This document shows positions 6,396 through 9,450 of a DNA stretch of 9,450 nucleotides, piece after piece. This DNA comes from Desulfobacula sp. (GTDB lineage: Bacteria > Desulfobacterota > Desulfobacteria > Desulfobacterales > Desulfobacteraceae): NCBI GenBank assembly GCA_029940235.1, contig JAOZRI010000074.1, forward strand, positions 1-9,450, in the 5' to 3' direction. The stretch's first letter is position 1, and every line of letters begins with the position of its first letter. The position numbers and the translations under genes were made by a program. The notes beneath the pieces are model-generated. The model saw only the letters and a program-made list of their open reading frames with translations. It searched no databases and was not told the origin of the DNA.

Positions 6396-6938
6396 ATGCA
6401 AACAGCTATTACTTTTAAAAAAATTGACTCCTCAGATTCCTTAAAATCCTATGTAAATAAAAAACTGGCTAAATTTGATAAAATGCTGGACAGCCCTGGT
6501 GAAGCTAATGTTGTTCTATCAGTGGAAAAAATCAGGCATATAGCGGAAATAACACTTACCTGTGACAGACTTAAAATTCATGCAAGAGAAGATTCTGAAA
6601 GTATGTATTCATCCATTGATGCCCTTATGGATAAAGTCAGCATACAAATTAAAAAAAATAAAGAGAAAATAAAACGCCATATGTCCGGCAACAAACAGAG
6701 CATTAAGAATGAATCCATGCAGGGCCAATTTTCAGAAGATAGTTCAGACAACCCCATGCTGGATCAGATAATCATAGAAACCATTGACTATAAACCCATG
6801 GATATTGAAGATGCATTAATTGAACTGGATTCTGGCAAACAATCTTTTTTTGTCTTTAACAACGCAAGGAGTGAAAGGCTTAATGTTTTATATAAACACA
6901 ACAGTGGAAAGCTTGGATTAATCCAGCCTAGAGGATAA
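6396..6938 (+). CDS. hpf: Ribosome hibernation promoting factor, long form
   Basis: Binds the decoding region of the 30S subunit and inactivates ribosomes during slow growth. The 180-residue protein has two domains. The N-terminal HPF/RaiA domain (about 1-98) starts MQTAITFKKIDSSDSLKSYV and contains the basic stretch KKNKEKIKRH. After a polar linker (99-122) comes the C-terminal domain (123-180) with 'YKPMDIEDALIELD', 'FFVFNNARSERLNVLYKH' and the terminal 'GLIQP'. This is the long HPF architecture, in which the C-terminal domain dimerises to join 70S ribosomes into 100S particles; gammaproteobacterial rpoN loci instead encode a short HPF of about 95 residues. GGGAGG (6384-6389), six bases upstream, is the strongest ribosome site of the cluster and overlaps the rpoN stop, so this gene may be translated more than its neighbours. 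Confidence 0.96.
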   Translation: MQTAITFKKIDSSDSLKSYVNKKLAKFDKMLDSPGEANVVLSVEKIRHIAEITLTCDRLKIHAREDSESMYSSIDALMDKVSIQIKKNKEKIKRHMSGNKQSIKNESMQGQFSEDSSDNPMLDQIIIETIDYKPMDIEDALIELDSGKQSFFVFNNARSERLNVLYKHNSGKLGLIQPRG

Positions 6939-6947
6939 TAACGTCAA

Positions 6948-7406
6948 ATGAAAATCAGCCAGTTTTTAAATAAAAACTCTATTATTGCAGACCTTAAAGC
7001 CCGCGACAAACAAGGTGTGATTGATGAATTTGCATTAACAATTTCAAGAACAACCAAAATACCTGCAAAAAAAATAGCTGAGATTCTCTTGGAAAGAGAG
7101 AGCTTGGGTAGTACAGGAATTGGAGGTGGGATTGCAATTCCCCATGGTAAATTTGACCTCATGGAATCCATTATTATTGGATTTGGACTTAGCAGGCAAG
7201 GGGTTGAATATGACTCCCTGGATAATAAACCAGTCCATATTTTCTTTCTGCTGCTGACATCGGAAAATTCCACAGGTGGGCATCTGAAGGTGCTTGCTCA
7301 AATCTCTAAACTTTTAAAAACAGATGAATTTAAAAAGGGTCTGCTCTCTGCAAAATCTGTAGATGATATCTATGAAATCATCATGGGGAAAGATGAAGAG
7401 TTTTAA
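6948..7406 (+). CDS. ptsN: PTS fructose/nitrogen-type EIIA protein (EIIA-Ntr)
   Basis: A 152-residue single-domain EIIA of the PtsN type, a regulatory phosphocarrier rather than a sugar transporter part. The phosphorylated histidine is His66 in GIGGGIAIPHGK (58-68), and a second conserved histidine is His112. The 'ERESLGSTGIG' approach and the 'IFFLLLTSENSTGGHLKVLAQISKLL' segment (about 98-124) are typical. In E. coli its phosphorylation state, set by NPr, adjusts potassium transport and other targets. It follows hpf by nine bases with only a distant GAGGA ribosome site, and precedes rapZ by 59 bases, matching the rpoN-hpf-ptsN-rapZ order of proteobacteria. No membrane EIIB/EIIC genes are nearby, supporting a regulatory role. 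Confidence 0.95.
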   Translation: MKISQFLNKNSIIADLKARDKQGVIDEFALTISRTTKIPAKKIAEILLERESLGSTGIGGGIAIPHGKFDLMESIIIGFGLSRQGVEYDSLDNKPVHIFFLLLTSENSTGGHLKVLAQISKLLKTDEFKKGLLSAKSVDDIYEIIMGKDEEF

Positions 7407-7465
7407 GGTGTGATGTGTGGAGCATGAGATTTAAATTTTAATTAGAAAAACCTTCTTTATTTAAT

Positions 7466-8341
7466 ATGGAAAAAATTTATATCATAACCGGACTTTCCGG
7501 ATCTGGAAAGACAACTGCTATCCAGGCATTTGAAGATGCTTCATACTATTGTGTGGATAACATGCCAATGGAGCTTTTGCCAAAATTCCTCGATCTGCCC
7601 CTGCAGGAAAATCCGAGCATCAAAGGCCTTGCCTTTGTTATGGATATGAGGAGCAAAAACTTTATAGCAGATTATCCAACCGGCATATGTTCAATTGAAG
7701 CTTTGGGAATATCTGTAGAGATCATATTCCTTGATGCTAAGATTGACACCCTTTTAAAAAGATTCAGCCAGACAAGACGACACCATCCTGTTACAAGCCA
7801 GAAAAGCCTTCTGGACAGTATCAAATTTGAGAAACAGATAATGCAACCCATAAAACAGACTGCACATTACACTATTGATACAAGTAATTTTAATGTTCAT
7901 GAACTCAAATCTAAGATTCTAAGTATGATCCTTGGAAAAGATAAATTATTTTCTCTGACAAAAATTAATGTTGTCTCCTTTGGATTTAAATATGGGATCC
8001 CAAACGATGCTGACCTTGTCATGGATATGAGATTTCTTGCAAACCCCTATTTTGTACCTGAACTTAAAAACCTGGATGGAGAATCCCAGGCAGTTAGAAA
8101 ATATGTACTATCCAATAAGGAGACCAAAACTTTCCTGAGAAAATATTTAAACCTTCTTGACTATTTAATCCCTTTATATAAAAGGGAGAATAAGGCTTAT
8201 CTCACATTTGCCATAGGTTGTACCGGAGGCAGACACAGAAGCGTAGCCATTGCAAGAAATATTTTTGAACATCTTAACAAAAAAGGACTTGATTCTGGCC
8301 TTATCCACAGGGATATTGACCGGGACGTAAAAAAAATATGA
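7466..8341 (+). CDS. rapZ: RNase adapter / P-loop nucleotide-binding protein RapZ
   Basis: In E. coli RapZ binds small RNA GlmZ and glucosamine 6-phosphate, and so tunes GlmS and the amino-sugar supply for peptidoglycan and LPS. The 291-residue protein is full length. The N-terminal P-loop domain has Walker A GLSGSGKT (9-16), the family motif CVDNMP (29-34) and FLDA (88-91) before a TRRHHP segment (103-108). The C-terminal domain (about 167-291) has SFGFKYGIPNDADLVMDMRFL (171-191) and IGCTGGRHRSV (250-260), the loop that forms the sugar-phosphate pocket in E. coli RapZ. The extreme C-terminus, HRDIDRDVKKI, is less basic than the E. coli RNA-binding tail, so RNA targets may differ. No Shine-Dalgarno is visible before the ATG. 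The stop overlaps the next gene as ATGA. Confidence 0.97.
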   Translation: MEKIYIITGLSGSGKTTAIQAFEDASYYCVDNMPMELLPKFLDLPLQENPSIKGLAFVMDMRSKNFIADYPTGICSIEALGISVEIIFLDAKIDTLLKRFSQTRRHHPVTSQKSLLDSIKFEKQIMQPIKQTAHYTIDTSNFNVHELKSKILSMILGKDKLFSLTKINVVSFGFKYGIPNDADLVMDMRFLANPYFVPELKNLDGESQAVRKYVLSNKETKTFLRKYLNLLDYLIPLYKRENKAYLTFAIGCTGGRHRSVAIARNIFEHLNKKGLDSGLIHRDIDRDVKKI

Positions 8342-8751
8342 TAGGAATACTTGTAGTAACCCATGCTAACCTTGGAAAGGCTTTAATTGAGACAGCAGAA
8401 CTTATCCTTGGAGAAAGCCCCAAAGATATTGGCTTTATTTCAATTAATATCCAGGAAAACCCGGATAATTTAAGAAAAAAAATTAAACAAGGAATCTCAA
8501 AAGTCAAAGCAGATAATGGAGTTCTTATATTAACAGATATGTTTGGGGGAACCCCTTCCAATTTAAGTTACTCTTTTTTGGAAGAAGGCCAGGTTGAAGT
8601 GATCTCTGGTATTAATCTGCCCATACTTTTAAAAGCAATTAACTCAAGGGAAAAAATGGATATGGAGGCTTTAACTTCATCTCTTGTTGAGCATGGTAAA
8701 AGAAGTATCTCCCTTGCCAGCGGAATTTTAAAAGGAACAAAAAGAGCATGA
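8338..8751 (+). CDS. PTS mannose-family EIIA domain protein
   Basis: A 137-residue stand-alone EIIA of the mannose (EIIA-Man) superfamily. It accepts a phosphate from HPr on His9 in the N-terminal VVTHANLG motif. The second signature, LTDMFGGTPSN (65-75), holds the active-site Asp67, and the 'VISGINLPILLKAI' segment (88-101) matches the next conserved block. No EIIB, EIIC or EIID gene lies next to it in this window, and the ATGA overlap with rapZ implies coupled translation. A regulatory role alongside PtsN and RapZ is therefore more likely than sugar uptake, though transport partners could be elsewhere. It is probably the last gene of the cluster, because 137 bases and a new promoter candidate follow. 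Confidence 0.94.
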   Translation: MIGILVVTHANLGKALIETAELILGESPKDIGFISINIQENPDNLRKKIKQGISKVKADNGVLILTDMFGGTPSNLSYSFLEEGQVEVISGINLPILLKAINSREKMDMEALTSSLVEHGKRSISLASGILKGTKRA

Positions 8752-8779
8752 CTGCCACGGGCAGATTTAGTATTTAATT

Positions 8780-8780
<1 letters not shown>
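8752..8780 (+). terminator. Weak intrinsic-terminator-like hairpin after the EIIA gene
   Basis: Immediately after the TGA, CTGCC (8752-8756) and GGCAG (8760-8764) can form a five-base GC-rich stem with a three-base loop, followed by the T-rich run ATTTAGTATTTAATTTT. The stem is short and the T tract is interrupted, so termination would be inefficient. It is the only terminator-like element seen at the end of the cluster. Confidence 0.3.

Positions 8781-9450
<670 letters not shown>

Noticed and set aside
7413..7441. Two overlapping mini-ORFs between ptsN and rapZ as a leader peptide
   Set aside because: They are only four and five codons long, show no codon run typical of attenuation, and no stem structure follows; kept only as a side note to the rapZ spacer.

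Overview
The window is a compact stretch of AT-rich bacterial chromosome carrying conserved Gram-negative envelope and nitrogen-type PTS genes. Full KDO and Lpt genes show an organism with an LPS outer membrane. The gene content, the low GC and the probable DUF39/COG1900 homocysteine-biosynthesis gene at the left edge (a family common in sulfate reducers and methanogens) suggest an anaerobic sulfate-reducing deltaproteobacterium of the Desulfobacterales type. That placement is inference, not a database match.

Left block, minus strand (1-1570): the first 30 codons of the COG1900-like gene, preceded on that strand by a secreted or membrane-anchored M23 metallopeptidase with all catalytic residues and two probable Ig-like domains. 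Positions 1571-1714 form a divergent promoter region. On the kdsA side a sigma70-like -35/-10 pair has a spacer that is almost entirely a perfect 14-bp palindrome.

Central block, plus strand (1715-8751): ten tightly packed genes, kdsA-kdsC-lptC-lptA-lptB-rpoN-hpf(long)-ptsN-rapZ-EIIA(mannose type). Junctions are mostly overlaps or gaps of up to 11 nt; the exception is 59 nt before rapZ. The genes link KDO synthesis, LPS export (inner-membrane LptC, periplasmic LptA, the LptB ATPase), sigma54, ribosome hibernation, and PTS-type regulators around the RapZ P-loop protein. In enterobacteria RapZ controls GlmS and so the amino-sugar supply to peptidoglycan and LPS. The layout suggests that envelope building and nutrient-status control are co-transcribed. 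EI, HPr/NPr, kdsB and kdsD are not in the window.

Right block (8752-9450): a 137-bp intergenic region with a candidate promoter and two inverted-repeat structures, then the first 187 codons of an NAD-type glyceraldehyde-3-phosphate dehydrogenase gene that runs off the end.

No gene-free stretch exceeds 150 bases. I saw no RNA genes, mobile elements, CRISPR arrays or broken genes. I do not see a clearly new biological system: the window is a known type of housekeeping cluster. The observations worth a second look are the operator-like palindrome in the kdsA promoter, a long inverted repeat just before the gap ribosome-binding site, two arginine replacements in KdsC, and the pairing of long-form HPF and a second EIIA with RapZ.
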